Under the pieces are notes generated by a model that saw only the letters and a list, made by a program, of their open reading frames with translations, was not told the origin of the DNA and did not search any database. A program made the position numbers and the translations under genes. 64,000 nucleotides of DNA from Ruegeria lacuscaerulensis (lineage in GTDB: Bacteria > Pseudomonadota > Alphaproteobacteria > Rhodobacterales > Rhodobacteraceae). Shown here in pieces: positions 46,936 through 56,372 of this stretch (the stretch's first letter is position 1; each line of letters opens with the position of its first letter). The DNA is taken from contig NZ_WPZL01000006.1 of the NCBI RefSeq assembly GCF_013031245.1, positions 1 through 64,000 on the forward strand. Direction: 5' to 3'.

Positions 46936-47385
46936 ATGGGCCTGAACGTTTACCTGTCCGGAGAAATTCACACCGACTGGCGCGAGCAAATCATTGACGG
47001 CGCGCAAGGGTTGGACATCACGTTCAACAGCCCCGTCACCGATCATGACGCCAGCGACGATTGTGGTGTGGCCATCCTGGGCGAAGAGCCGAATAAGTAC
47101 TGGCACGACCACAAGGGCGCGATGGTCAACGCGATCCGCACGCGCAAGGGTATCGCGGATGCGGATGTGGTCGTCGTCCGGTTCGGCGAGAAATACAAAC
47201 AATGGAACGCGGCTTTTGATGCCGGATACGCGGCAGCACTGGGCAAGTCGCTGATCGTGTTGCATGGGCCCGATCATCAGCATGCTCTGAAAGAGGTCGA
47301 TGCCGCCGCGCTGGCAGTGGCCGAGCACCCCTCTCAGGTGGCTGAGGTGCTGCGCTACGTTCTGACCGGGAAATTGCCTGGATAA
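46936..47385 (+). CDS. ytoQ: YtoQ-family protein
   Basis: A 149-residue protein of the YtoQ family. It begins GLNVYLSGEIHTDWREQI and has a nucleoside-deoxyribosyltransferase-like segment (ADVVVVRFGEKYKQWNAAFDAGYA). Function is not established in any organism I know. Confidence 0.88.
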   Translation: MGLNVYLSGEIHTDWREQIIDGAQGLDITFNSPVTDHDASDDCGVAILGEEPNKYWHDHKGAMVNAIRTRKGIADADVVVVRFGEKYKQWNAAFDAGYAAALGKSLIVLHGPDHQHALKEVDAAALAVAEHPSQVAEVLRYVLTGKLPG

Positions 47386-47391
47386 ATCACT

Positions 47392-47426
47392 GGGGTGAGG
47401 CAAATTGGGCCTCACCCCGAGTGTTT
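47392..47426. terminator. Bidirectional terminator
   Basis: GGGGTGAGG (47392-47400) pairs with CCTCACCCC (47410-47418), with one more pair inside and T-rich sequence after it. It lies between the convergent ytoQ and glutathione transferase genes. Confidence 0.85.
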
Positions 47427-48124
47427 TACTCCTTGGACGGGATAAGCAGCCCACGCTGAACGGCAGGCCGGTCAAGGAACCGGTCGACATAGGGCTGGAG
47501 GTTCGCAAACCCATCCCAGCCTACAATTTCTTTGACGTCGTAATAGTCTAACCCGCGCAGCCAGGGGACAATGGCGATATCGGCGATCGAGTAGTCTCCG
47601 GCGATCCAGTCCTGACCTTCAAGCTGCTGGTTCAGCACGTTCAGCAGCCGTTTGGCTTCGTTGATGTAACGTTCGCGGGGGCGGGGGTCTTCGATCTCGC
47701 TGCCCGCGAATTTGTGGAAAAAGCCCAACTGTCCGAACATCGGGCCAACACCACCCATCTGGAACATCACCCATTGGGTGATCCGGTGCTTGTCGGCCTT
47801 GGTCTGGCCCAGAAACCTGCCGCTTTTTTCCGCCAGATACAGCAGGATCGCACCGCTTTCGAACAGGCTCAGCGGTTCCCCGTCCGGGCCGTCGGGGTCG
47901 ATGATCGCCGGAATCTTGTTGTTTGGGTTCAGCGACAGAAATTCGGGACTTTTGACATCCGAATCCGACAAAGTGACCAGATGGGGCTCGTACGGCAGGC
48001 CGGATTCTTCCAGCATGATCGAGGCTTTGACACCGTTTTGAGTCGGATAGGAATAGAGTTGGATCTTTTCCGGGTGTTTCGCCGGCCAGCGGGCCGTAAT
48101 CGGGTGGGATGCGGTGTCCAGCAT
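47426..48124 (-). CDS. Glutathione S-transferase family (YghU/YfcG-like)
   Basis: A 232-residue protein with an N-terminal thioredoxin-like domain (IQLYSYPTQNGVKASIMLEE, NPNNKIPAI, SLFESGAILLYLA) and a C-terminal helical domain. YSYPTQN occupies the region that binds glutathione in YfcG-type disulfide reductases. The start at 48124 has AAGGAGC upstream; a longer frame is rejected. Confidence 0.9.
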   Translation of the reverse strand: MLDTASHPITARWPAKHPEKIQLYSYPTQNGVKASIMLEESGLPYEPHLVTLSDSDVKSPEFLSLNPNNKIPAIIDPDGPDGEPLSLFESGAILLYLAEKSGRFLGQTKADKHRITQWVMFQMGGVGPMFGQLGFFHKFAGSEIEDPRPRERYINEAKRLLNVLNQQLEGQDWIAGDYSIADIAIVPWLRGLDYYDVKEIVGWDGFANLQPYVDRFLDRPAVQRGLLIPSKE

Positions 48125-48339
48125 GAGACGCTCCTTATTGGGCTGCCGGTCAAAGGTAAGTACTGTCATGCCGCTCCGCCAGTCCTGATGATGTGCATTC
48201 CTTGTCAGGGGCTGTGTATCTGGGAACAACGGGGAAAACCCGCGAATCTCGCACCTAGACCGCAGGTCGGTTTTCACTCACAATCTCGCGAATCCCGCGC
48301 CATTGGCGCGGGTTTGTCGTGAATCGAAAGGAGATGTGC

Positions 48340-49146
48340 GTGGACGAGGTTGTAACGCAGGTGGGTGCCTTCGCCCCGCTGATCATGAGCGCGGTCAAGG
48401 CGCTGATCGTATTGGTTCTGGGGTGGATCGTGGCCGGGGCAATCGGCGGTATGGTCCGTCGCAGGATCAATGCAACGCCGCATATTGACCAGACGCTTGG
48501 GAATTTTGTCGCCAGTCTGGTCAAATGGGTAATCCTGGCAATGGTGCTGGTTGCCGTGTTGGGCATATTCGGGATTCAGGCAACGAGCATTGTCGCCATT
48601 CTGGGTGCTGCCTCTCTGGCCATCGGTCTGGCGCTGCAGGGTACGCTCAGCGATCTGGCGGCCGGTGTGATGCTGGTCGTCTTCCGCCCCTACAAGCTGG
48701 GCCAGTATGTGGATATCGGTGGAACCGCGGGAACGGTGAAGGACCTGAACCTTTTCACCACTGAGTTGGTAACGCCGGACAACGTGCAGATCATTGTGCC
48801 GAACGGGCAGTCCTGGGGATCCATTATTACGAATTACTCGGCCCACGACACAAGGCGTGTCGATCTGGTGTTCGGCATTGATTACGGTGACAGCGCAGAT
48901 GAGGCGATGCAGATCATTCTGGACGTCGCCAATGCGGATGAGCGTATTCACAGCGACCCGGAGCCCTGGGTTCGCGTGACAAATCTGGGCGACAGCTCGG
49001 TCGATCTGACCGCACGCCTATGGTGTAATGCTGCGGACTACTGGGATCTGAAGTTTGAAATCACCAAAGCAGTGAAAGAGGCGTTCGACGCGAAAGGCGT
49101 TTCGATTCCATATCCTCATTCGGTGGAGATTCAAAAGCAGAGCTGA
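48340..49146 (+). CDS. Small mechanosensitive channel (MscS family)
   Basis: A 268-residue channel. Three hydrophobic helices, then the pore-lining run with ILGAASLAIGLALQG, and a beta domain with PYKLGQYVDIGGTAGTVKDLNLF. The GTG at 48340 is preferred because AAAGGAG lies six bases upstream; ATG or GTG further up would put that site inside the gene. It acts as an osmotic safety valve. Confidence 0.92.
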   Translation: MDEVVTQVGAFAPLIMSAVKALIVLVLGWIVAGAIGGMVRRRINATPHIDQTLGNFVASLVKWVILAMVLVAVLGIFGIQATSIVAILGAASLAIGLALQGTLSDLAAGVMLVVFRPYKLGQYVDIGGTAGTVKDLNLFTTELVTPDNVQIIVPNGQSWGSIITNYSAHDTRRVDLVFGIDYGDSADEAMQIILDVANADERIHSDPEPWVRVTNLGDSSVDLTARLWCNAADYWDLKFEITKAVKEAFDAKGVSIPYPHSVEIQKQS

Positions 49147-49198
49147 ATTCTCCCGCCCGTCGATCGGGCATTGAAATGCCCTCCTCCGGTTGGGCCCG

Positions 49199-49225
49199 GC
49201 GCCGCGCTGTTTGCGCGGCGCTGTT
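49199..49225 (+). terminator. Terminator after the MscS gene
   Basis: A 9-pair stem (49199-49207 with 49213-49221) encloses TGTTT and is followed by TGTTGC. It ends 53 bases after the stop codon. Confidence 0.7.
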
Positions 49226-49301
49226 GCATTTGTGGGAACGTTGGGACGAAGCGCTACCGCGTCGCGCCAAAGGTGCGGGCGCTGGGCCCAACGCTGGAAA
49301 G

Positions 49302-49323
49302 CGCCCTCGTCAGAGGGCGTTTT
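49302..49323. terminator. Terminator before ald 3' end
   Basis: CGCCCTC (49302-49308) pairs with GAGGGCG (49313-49319) around GTCA and is followed by TTTTC. It is placed to stop leftward ald transcription and also read-through from the MscS side. Confidence 0.7.
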
Positions 49324-49338
49324 CAGGGGCGGGAGCCG

Positions 49339-50457
49339 TCAGGACTTGATCACAACGTTAGGCGAAACCACGTCGATCCCCAGGGCTTTGCCAACCGCGT
49401 AGTAGGTCAACTGCCCGGCATGTACGTTCAGTCCGGCCATCAGGTGTGGATCGTCCGAACACGCCTGTCTCCAGCCTTTGTCTGCCAGCGCCAGCATGAA
49501 CGGCATTGTCGCGTTCCCCAAAGCGATAGTCGAGGTGCGTGCGACAGCGCCCGGCATGTTGGCGACGCAGTAGTGCATGATGCCGTCCACCTCGTAAATC
49601 GGCTCGGCATGGGTCGTTGCCTTGGACGTTTCAAAGCACCCGCCCTGGTCGATGGCCACGTCGACCAGAACCGCACCCGGCTTCATGGTGGACAGTTGCG
49701 CGCGCGTTACCAGTTTGGGGGCCGCCGCGCCGGGGATCAGTACCGCGCCGATCACCATGTCTGCGGTCTGGATCAACTCGGCAGTCGCACCAGCGGTTGA
49801 ATACTGGTTCTTGAAAGTGCCACCGAACACATCATCCAGATAGCGCAGGCGGGGCAGCGACCGGTCCAGAACGGTCACGTCCGCGCCCATTCCAGCGGCG
49901 ATCTTCGCGGCATGTGTCCCCACAACACCACCACCGATGACCACAACCTTCGCGGGGCCGACGCCGGGTACGCCGCCCATCAGAACGCCGCGGCCACCAT
50001 TGGCCTTTTGCAGTGTCCACGATCCGACCTGGGGTGCCAGACGACCCGCAACCTCGGACATGGGTGCCAGCAGCGGCAGCCCGCCGCTTGCGTCCGTAAC
50101 AGTTTCATAGGCGATGGCCGTGCAGCCCGATTCCAGCAGATCGTGGGTCTGGTCTGGATCGGGTGCCAGGTGCAGATAGGTAAACAGCAACTGACCTTCG
50201 CGCAGCATCTTGCGCTCGATGGCCTGGGGTTCCTTGACCTTTACGATCATGTCCGCGGTGGCAAATACTTCTTCTGCTGTGTCCACGATGCGGGCACCAG
50301 CAGCGACGTAATCGTCATTCTCGAATCCGGCTCCAATTCCGGCATTGGTTTCGATGATGACCTCGTGACCGCGTGCGACGGCCTCCTGCGCGGCGTTCGG
50401 TGTCATGCCGACGCGGAATTCCTGAGGTTTGATTTCCTTGGGGCATCCGATTTTCAT
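49339..50457 (-). CDS. ald: Alanine dehydrogenase
   Basis: A 372-residue NAD enzyme that interconverts L-alanine and pyruvate plus ammonia. [19 protein letters not shown] starts the protein; VKVKEP and FTYLHLAPD hold the catalytic Lys and His; the NAD loop is [14 protein letters not shown]. The divergent Lrp-type gene is its probable activator, as for AldR elsewhere. Confidence 0.97.
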   Translation of the reverse strand: MKIGCPKEIKPQEFRVGMTPNAAQEAVARGHEVIIETNAGIGAGFENDDYVAAGARIVDTAEEVFATADMIVKVKEPQAIERKMLREGQLLFTYLHLAPDPDQTHDLLESGCTAIAYETVTDASGGLPLLAPMSEVAGRLAPQVGSWTLQKANGGRGVLMGGVPGVGPAKVVVIGGGVVGTHAAKIAAGMGADVTVLDRSLPRLRYLDDVFGGTFKNQYSTAGATAELIQTADMVIGAVLIPGAAAPKLVTRAQLSTMKPGAVLVDVAIDQGGCFETSKATTHAEPIYEVDGIMHYCVANMPGAVARTSTIALGNATMPFMLALADKGWRQACSDDPHLMAGLNVHAGQLTYYAVGKALGIDVVSPNVVIKS

Positions 50458-50593
50458 TTGGGCTCTCCATTCATAAACTGCCTAAATTATGGGCATTCCA
50501 AGGCGCAATTTCTGTGAAACTCTGCCCGCGATTGGACTTTTTTTCGGGACAATCTTCGATATAGTTGGAAAAACTTGCAATGGATTTGCGCAC

Positions 50594-51052
50594 ATGAGCC
50601 TCGATACGACGGATAGAAAGATTTTGGCCGCCCTGCAGCGCAACGGAAGGATGTCCAACGCGGAACTGTCCGAACAGGTGAATCTGTCGCCCTCGGCCTG
50701 TCACCGACGCGTGCAGCGGCTTGAGGCTGAAGGGTACATCCGAAACTATGTGGCACTGTTGGATGCACGCAAGATGAACGTGCCAACGACCGTGTTTGTC
50801 GAGATTACCTTACAGGGGCAGGCCGAAGAGGTTCTGGATGCTTTTGAGAAGGCAGTGGCGCGTATTCCGGATGTGCTGGAATGCCACCTGATGGCGGGAA
50901 CAGCCGATTACATCCTGAAGGTCGTGGCCGAAAACACTGAGGATTTCGCCCGCATCCACCGCCAATACCTGTCTCGGTTGCCGGGCGTGGCGCAGATGCA
51001 AAGCTCGTTTGCGTTGCGTACGGTGTTCAAGACGACGGCTTTGCCAGTGTAG
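50594..51052 (+). CDS. Lrp/AsnC-family regulator
   Basis: A 152-residue regulator with a helix-turn-helix (LAALQRNGRMSNAELSEQVN, then SPSACHRRVQRLE) and a C-terminal RAM ligand domain. The start at 50594 fits the family; an upstream in-frame extension of 35 codons is not homologous. Divergence from ald across 136 bases implies it controls ald, with alanine the likely effector. Confidence 0.93.
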   Translation: MSLDTTDRKILAALQRNGRMSNAELSEQVNLSPSACHRRVQRLEAEGYIRNYVALLDARKMNVPTTVFVEITLQGQAEEVLDAFEKAVARIPDVLECHLMAGTADYILKVVAENTEDFARIHRQYLSRLPGVAQMQSSFALRTVFKTTALPV

Positions 51053-51055
51053 CTT

Positions 51056-51901
51056 TCAGGCAGGGCCGGGGTAGGTGAACAAGGCCAGATGCAGGGCGTT
51101 AAACCCGAAATGCATCAGAACCGACACCCACAGCCGCCCGGTTGCGTAATATCCCAGACCACATGCCGCCCCGAGGATGGAGGCGAACACGACCAGCGCC
51201 GGGCCGCCTGCAAAATGGGCTAGTCCGAACAATACACTGGCTGCAGTTACTCCAAGGAGAACTCCGAGTTTGGACACAATGGCCGACTGTAAATACCCGC
51301 GAAAAAAGGCTTCTTCGGTCAGGCAGGTCAGGAACAGGTTCGACAACGCGAAGATCAGCCACCAAGCAGGCATATTGATTTCCGGGCGAATGGCGCCTGT
51401 CACGACTCCCAGCAAGAACAACACTGGCAGTGTCACGAGCCCGATTGCCAGTGGCGCTTTCCTGGTTGGGACAACACTATGAAGCATACCGGGCCACACC
51501 AAAAGAACCGCGAACAATACCATCGGTTTGTCCAGGTTCAGATACATAGTAAAAGCGGAACTGTCTGGTCCGGACTGCACCCGGTCCAGAATCAATAGAT
51601 TGTGAAACCCCGGAACCAGGTGCGAAGCCAGCGCCACGCACCACAGGATGAGTGCGACGTGCCCAGCGACAAATGCAGACCCGGACAGCCGATGCAGCGA
51701 AGCGGCACCGAGAAGACCCAAACCCGCGATCCCAACAGCCAGCGGCGTAACCAGACCAAGCGTCAGCGTTGTAGCACCAAACACCATGAGAAAGGTCAGA
51801 CTCAGAACCTGTCTGTCAGAGACCGCACAGATCTGAGCGGCGATCAAAATGAACCAGGGCCAGATGACTGGCAGAAGGGAAAGGAAATGCGCCATAGTCA
51901 T
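51056..51901 (-). CDS. CPBP-family intramembrane metalloprotease
   Basis: A 281-residue protein with about seven helices. The glutamate motif EEAFFRG and later the His motifs in FGLAHF and SVLMHFGFNALH match the CPBP/Abi family that includes CAAX proteases. It is convergent with the Lrp gene, 3 bases from its stop. Substrate unknown. Confidence 0.88.
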   Translation of the reverse strand: MTMAHFLSLLPVIWPWFILIAAQICAVSDRQVLSLTFLMVFGATTLTLGLVTPLAVGIAGLGLLGAASLHRLSGSAFVAGHVALILWCVALASHLVPGFHNLLILDRVQSGPDSSAFTMYLNLDKPMVLFAVLLVWPGMLHSVVPTRKAPLAIGLVTLPVLFLLGVVTGAIRPEINMPAWWLIFALSNLFLTCLTEEAFFRGYLQSAIVSKLGVLLGVTAASVLFGLAHFAGGPALVVFASILGAACGLGYYATGRLWVSVLMHFGFNALHLALFTYPGPA

Positions 51902-52188
51902 CTCATGGATTGGACATGGCTATAGATGTCTCCAGAATGTGCCCGTTGGCAAGGAAACAAGTAGCGGGTTAGCGCCAACCTGTTGGCAATGCGGCAATTC
52001 TGAGGCTTGTATCCCCTGGCTGACAGGTCCAAATATGAAGCAAGACCGAACTATTCACTGCATCGCCTTGACCTTGCCGCCGCAAGCACATGCGCCGTGG
52101 AGTGAGATGTCATCAATTATTCCGGTGACATCAGGCGGTTACACGCGCCTTGTACGGTCCGAACCCGGTAGACGATAAGGAAAAGACC

Positions 52189-53106
52189 TTGGCTTACGAA
52201 AACGACGACGCCCCCAAAGACTGGCTGGAAGCCGAGTTGGAAGACACGCTGGACGAAGATTTCGAGATCGAGTTCAGCGAGCCCATGCTCTCGATGGAAG
52301 TCCGCAAGATCTACAGGGATCAGCATCCCGACATGCTGGACCGCAAGGTCTATTTCCGCAATCTGCTGCGCCTGCAGGCCGAGCTGATCAAGGTTCAGGA
52401 TTGGGTGCAGCACACCGGGGCTAAGGTCTGCATCCTTTTCGAAGGCCGCGACAGTGCCGGCAAAGGAGGGGTGATCAAAAGGATCACTCAGCGTCTGAAT
52501 CCGCGTGTTGCCCGTGTGGTCGCCCTGCCTGCGCCCAGCCGACGGGAGCAGAGCCAGTGGTATTTCCAGCGCTACGTCCCACATCTGCCTGCGGCTGGTG
52601 AAATCGTTCTGTTCGACCGGTCGTGGTACAACCGCGCCGGGGTTGAAAGGGTGATGGGATTTGCCTCGGAAGATCAGGTGGGCCAGTTCTTTCAGGACGT
52701 TCCCGAATTCGAACGCATGCTGGTGCGGTCCGGGATCATCTTGCTGAAATACTGGTTTTCGATCACCGATGAGGAACAGCAGCTGCGATTCCTGATGCGT
52801 ATTCACGACCCGATGAAACAGTGGAAACTGTCCCCGATGGATCTGGAGTCGCGCATCCGCTGGGAAGCCTACACCAAGGCCAAGGAGGATATGCTTTTTC
52901 GTACCAACATCCCCGAAGCGCCCTGGTACATTGTCGAAGGCAACGACAAAAAACGCGAACGCCTGAATTGCATCGAGCATCTGCTGACCAAGATTCCCTA
53001 TACCGATGTGCCACAGGAAAAGGTCGAACTTCCGGATCGCAGGTATAATCCGGAATATGAGCGCCGCGTGCTTCCGGATGAGTTGCACGTTCCGAAAATC
53101 TACTGA
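52189..53106 (+). CDS. ppk2: Polyphosphate kinase 2
   Basis: A 305-residue PPK2. Walker A FEGRDSAGKGG and the Walker B/lid DRSWYNRAGVER are intact. The TTG at 52189 is preferred because AAGGAAA is placed correctly; a TTG at 52150 has no site. It interconverts polyphosphate and nucleotide; whether it favours GDP or ADP cannot be told. An acidic N-terminus of about 35 residues precedes the core. Confidence 0.93.
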   Translation: MAYENDDAPKDWLEAELEDTLDEDFEIEFSEPMLSMEVRKIYRDQHPDMLDRKVYFRNLLRLQAELIKVQDWVQHTGAKVCILFEGRDSAGKGGVIKRITQRLNPRVARVVALPAPSRREQSQWYFQRYVPHLPAAGEIVLFDRSWYNRAGVERVMGFASEDQVGQFFQDVPEFERMLVRSGIILLKYWFSITDEEQQLRFLMRIHDPMKQWKLSPMDLESRIRWEAYTKAKEDMLFRTNIPEAPWYIVEGNDKKRERLNCIEHLLTKIPYTDVPQEKVELPDRRYNPEYERRVLPDELHVPKIY

Positions 53107-53116
53107 ACAGATGAAA

Positions 53117-53146
53117 AACGCCCCCGAATTCGGGGGCGTTTGTTTT
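53117..53146. terminator. Strong bidirectional terminator
   Basis: AACGCCCCCG (53117-53126) and CGGGGGCGTT (53131-53140) form ten pairs around AATT, with A and T tracts outside. It separates ppk2 from the convergent CAP-RTX gene. Confidence 0.95.
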
Positions 53147-53160
53147 GTAAAGCCTTGGCC

Positions 53161-54297
53161 TCAGAACAGGAAATGACCGCTGTCCAGATCTGCCAACAGG
53201 GTGTTTTCGAGAATCAGAGAATTTCCTAGCCCGTCGTTAATCACGACATTGCTGCCGGATTGTGTCATGTGATTGTTGGCCAGATCATTAAAGTCATTGA
53301 TCGTACTTACGTTTCGCAGAACGATCTGATCGATGTCCTCAAAATCTTTCACGCGGTCAGTTCCGCTGGTAAAGACAAAGCTGTCTGCACCGGAACCTCC
53401 GGTCAGGTTGTCGTTTCCGGTGCCACCGGCCAACTTGTCCCCTCCAGCTCCGCCAAACAGGCTGTCTGCATGGTCGCCGCCTTTCAGGATATCTTGTCCT
53501 TCCCCGCCGAACATGGTGTCTTTGTCGCGTCCACCCTTCAGGATGTCATTGCCATATCCAGCGTACAGCGCATCATTACCGTAGCCACCCTTCAGTACGT
53601 CGTGACCGTTTTTTCCGTACAACTCGTCATCGTCGGCGCGACCGAATAAGGTGTCATTTCCGCTTTGGCCGACCAGTCGGTCATCGCCTCCGCGCCCATC
53701 CAGAACTCCTGCCTGATCAGATCTGAGCGTGAACCAGTTGTCACCGTTATCGCCGGTTGTACCGGCCGCCACGATTACCTCAACCGGTGTTGACGGAGTT
53801 GGCGGTGTGGGAGACGGACCGGGATTGCCGGTACCACCTGTGTCCAGTTGAACCGGCGCCGAGGTCTTTGCAAAGTTCTGCGTTACCATAACGGCATTCC
53901 AGCCGTTGAAGTTCCCGGTTTCGATTCCGATTCCGATGTATTCGAAGTCCGGGTTCAGGATGTTGGCCCGGTGGCCGGGACTGTTCATCAGGCTCTGGTG
54001 CAATTGCGCGACATCATCACTCGCACCAGCAGCTCCGCGCTCGGATTGCCAGGCGATGTTTTCACCCGATCGCCAGTTGCCTGAGAAGTCGAACCCCGCA
54101 GCTTTCATTCGCTGCGTCGCGCTGGAACCACCCGAACCGGTGTGACTGAAATTGTTACTCTGCAGCATCCAGTCGCTGTGATCTTCGGCCGAGTCATTCA
54201 AGCGTTTTTCAAGTTTCAGGGGGTTCAATCCCCGGCTCGTGCGTTCTGCATTGATCAAAGCAAGCATCTCTCGTTCAAGATTACTGGCCGTGGACAT
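53161..54297 (-). CDS. CAP/SCP-domain protein with RTX calcium-binding repeats
   Basis: A 378-residue protein without a signal peptide. Residues 1-140 are a CAP/SCP domain: NAERTSRGLNPL, FSHTGSGGS, GENIAWQSERG and NSPGHRANILNP, with its His and Glu residues. Residues about 195-310 hold some ten RTX nonapeptides of the GGxGxDxLx type. C-terminal sequence suits type I secretion. It likely works outside the cell as a Ca2+-dependent enzyme or adhesin. A paralogue lies just upstream on the same strand. Confidence 0.88.
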   Translation of the reverse strand: MSTASNLEREMLALINAERTSRGLNPLKLEKRLNDSAEDHSDWMLQSNNFSHTGSGGSSATQRMKAAGFDFSGNWRSGENIAWQSERGAAGASDDVAQLHQSLMNSPGHRANILNPDFEYIGIGIETGNFNGWNAVMVTQNFAKTSAPVQLDTGGTGNPGPSPTPPTPSTPVEVIVAAGTTGDNGDNWFTLRSDQAGVLDGRGGDDRLVGQSGNDTLFGRADDDELYGKNGHDVLKGGYGNDALYAGYGNDILKGGRDKDTMFGGEGQDILKGGDHADSLFGGAGGDKLAGGTGNDNLTGGSGADSFVFTSGTDRVKDFEDIDQIVLRNVSTINDFNDLANNHMTQSGSNVVINDGLGNSLILENTLLADLDSGHFLF

Positions 54298-54501
54298 GAT
54301 TCTGCCTCCAATTGAATGCGTTATTTTGAGGTGACATTAATGGCGAGAGTTTGGCGGGTTATAGTCGCAATCTGGACTTCCCGGCCGGTTAGGCGAATTG
54401 TCACCACCGGATTCACCTGATTTGTGCGAAAAACTGCGCAAGGCTGCTCAGAAGGACTGTTGTGGGGCACCTGAACGGTGCCCCACCTGCCGCATATGAG
54501 C

Positions 54502-55761
54502 TTAAACAAAGTCCATCATGCATCCGCCATCGACGGGTATCAGGCTGAAGTCGGTTTCGAGCGGGTCAAGGCCCGTGTCCAAAGCCGCTTCGTCTGAGAC
54601 CGGGGTGTCGTCACAAACGTCACCGGTCAGCATGAAATCATCTTCAACCGGTTCATTTCCTGTCTCTGCAGTGTCGTTCAGCTTGAAATCGTCGGCAAGG
54701 AGCCGAAGATCATTCACGAACTCTTCAATCGCCGCAAGGAACGCGGCAACGTCGAAACAGTCGCCGGTATTTGCGTCCGCATCAGCGGTACCGGTTTCCG
54801 GCGTTTCTGTTTCGTCAGTCTCCGTCACCTCAGTTTCGGGCGTCTCTGTGTCATCGGTTTCGGTGACATCTGTTTCAGGTGTTTCCGCACCCGGCTCTTC
54901 AGTTTCGGTGACATCTGTTTCAGGTGTTTCCGCACCCGGCTCTTCAGTTTCGGTGACATCTGTTTCAGGCGCATCCGTACCCGGCTCATCGGTTTCGGTG
55001 ACATCTGTTTCAGGCGTATCCGTACCCGGCTCATCGGTTTCGGTGACATCTGTTTCAGGCGTATCCGTACCCGGCTCGTCGGTTTCGGTGACGTCTGTTT
55101 CAGGCGTTTCCGCACCCGGCTCTTCGGTTTCGGTGACGTCTGTTTCAGGCGTTTCCGTACCTGGATCTTCGGTCTCGGTGACGTCTGTTACGGGTGTCTC
55201 CGCGTCAATGACCGGCGCCCCCGGCACATCCGTGTCCGGGGCTTCGGCCACAGGCATTTCGGGTTCTGTCACCACTACCGTGGGCGGCGTCGGTACATTG
55301 CCATTGTCCAATACAACCGCTGCATCCGTTGAGGCAAAGTTCTGAGTGACCATCACAGCGTCCCAGCCATTGTAATCCCCTTCTTCAATCCCGATCCCGA
55401 TATATTCGTAATCCGGGTTCAGAATGTTCGCGCGGTGGCCGGGGCTGTTCATCAGGCTCTGATGCAATTGTGCGACGTCATCGCTGATGCCATCCGCGCC
55501 GCGTTCAGACTGCCAGGCGATGTTCTCGCCGGATCGCCAGTTGCCGGAGAAATCGAAGCCGGCACCTTCCATCCGCTGTGTCGCACTGGATCCGCCAGAC
55601 CCGGTGTGGCTGAACGTATCCGTGTTCAGCATCCATGTGCTGTGATCTTCGGACGAGTCGTTCAGGCGGGTTTCAAGTTGCAGCGGGTTCAGCCCCCGGG
55701 ATGTGCGCTCTGCATTGATAAGCGCCAGCATTTCTTGCTCGAATGTACTTGCAGTGGACAT
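54502..55761 (-). CDS. CAP/SCP-domain protein with acidic Thr/Glu/Pro repeat
   Basis: A 419-residue paralogue of the neighbour: its first 150 residues are the same CAP domain (GENIAWQSERG, NSPGHRANILNP). The next region has seven copies of a 15-residue unit like DVTETEEPGAETPET and two shorter ones. A C-terminal part with Cys-rich ends follows. It lacks RTX repeats and a signal peptide, so its export route is unclear. A duplicated gene with a different tail is the simplest explanation. Confidence 0.83.
   Translation of the reverse strand: MSTASTFEQEMLALINAERTSRGLNPLQLETRLNDSSEDHSTWMLNTDTFSHTGSGGSSATQRMEGAGFDFSGNWRSGENIAWQSERGADGISDDVAQLHQSLMNSPGHRANILNPDYEYIGIGIEEGDYNGWDAVMVTQNFASTDAAVVLDNGNVPTPPTVVVTEPEMPVAEAPDTDVPGAPVIDAETPVTDVTETEDPGTETPETDVTETEEPGAETPETDVTETDEPGTDTPETDVTETDEPGTDTPETDVTETDEPGTDAPETDVTETEEPGAETPETDVTETEEPGAETPETDVTETDDTETPETEVTETDETETPETGTADADANTGDCFDVAAFLAAIEEFVNDLRLLADDFKLNDTAETGNEPVEDDFMLTGDVCDDTPVSDEAALDTGLDPLETDFSLIPVDGGCMMDFV
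54862..55189. repeat. 45-base tandem repeat inside the CAP gene
   Basis: About seven 45-base units encode the 15-residue acidic repeat. Units differ mainly in GAE/GTD/GTE triplets, and some neighbours are nearly identical, which suggests recent slippage or exchange. Confidence 0.85.
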
Positions 55762-55989
55762 AATGCCTCCGTTTGGTTGGTCGTCTGAGTAGACGAGGCC
55801 AGTTACAGGGGGCGTTGATCCGGTTGATAGGTGCGTCTGAACTTCAGGCGAATTCTGGCAGTGCCGCGCTACCAGTGCGAGATTCGCTGCGCTGCAAAAT
55901 GCCGGGCAAAATGTTGCTAAGACGGAAATGGCGGCTTGCCGCGCAGTGGCGCCTGCATGTCGGCGGAATGCGACCGGTCCTTAAAACGA

Positions 55990-56022
55990 CAAACCCCCGG
56001 GCGTGGCCTCGGGGGTCGTCAA
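55990..56022 (-). terminator. Terminator of rpsU
   Basis: ACCCCCG (55993-55999) pairs with CGGGGGT (56010-56016). On the minus strand it is followed by GTCGTTTTAA, 32 bases after the rpsU stop. Confidence 0.8.
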
Positions 56023-56054
56023 ATAGTGTCATCCAAAGCTGGACGAGTAAGGTC

Positions 56055-56261
56055 TTAGAGCAAACCTTCGCGCTGTGCTTTCTTACGTGCCAGTTTACGG
56101 GCACGGCGGATCGCTTCAGCTTTCTCGCGCGCTTTTTTCTCGGACGGTTTCTCGAAATGTTGCTTCAGCTTCATTTCACGGAACACGCCTTCGCGCTGCA
56201 GCTTTTTCTTCAGGGCACGAAGCGCCTGATCGACGTTATTGTCGCGAACACTAACCTGCAT
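56055..56261 (-). CDS. rpsU: 30S ribosomal protein S21
   Basis: A 68-residue basic protein of the small subunit, beginning [20 protein letters not shown] and ending [19 protein letters not shown] ribosome site precedes the start and a promoter lies 50-80 bases upstream. Confidence 0.97.
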   Translation of the reverse strand: MQVSVRDNNVDQALRALKKKLQREGVFREMKLKQHFEKPSEKKAREKAEAIRRARKLARKKAQREGLL

Positions 56262-56314
56262 GTGGTTGTCACCACCTTTCTAGATAGAGTTGCAAGGAAA
56301 TTGCAGGAGTTGGC

Positions 56315-56343
56315 CGTATAGCAAAGCCGTAATATCTTGTCTA
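56315..56343 (-). promoter_or_regulatory. Sigma-70-type promoter for rpsU
   Basis: On the minus strand TAGACA (56343-56338) and TATACG (56320-56315) are separated by 17 bases. They match the -35 and -10 consensus at five and four of six positions. It also overlaps the COQ9 promoter region. Confidence 0.5.
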
Positions 56344-56372
56344 GTACTGGTCCCGAAAACCGGAGAACCGCC

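Noticed and set aside
54825-55345. Serine/valine-rich frames over the repeat region on the plus strand and a second minus frame
   Set aside because: They are translations of the 45-base repeat in wrong frames; the CAP protein frame is continuous with a conserved domain.
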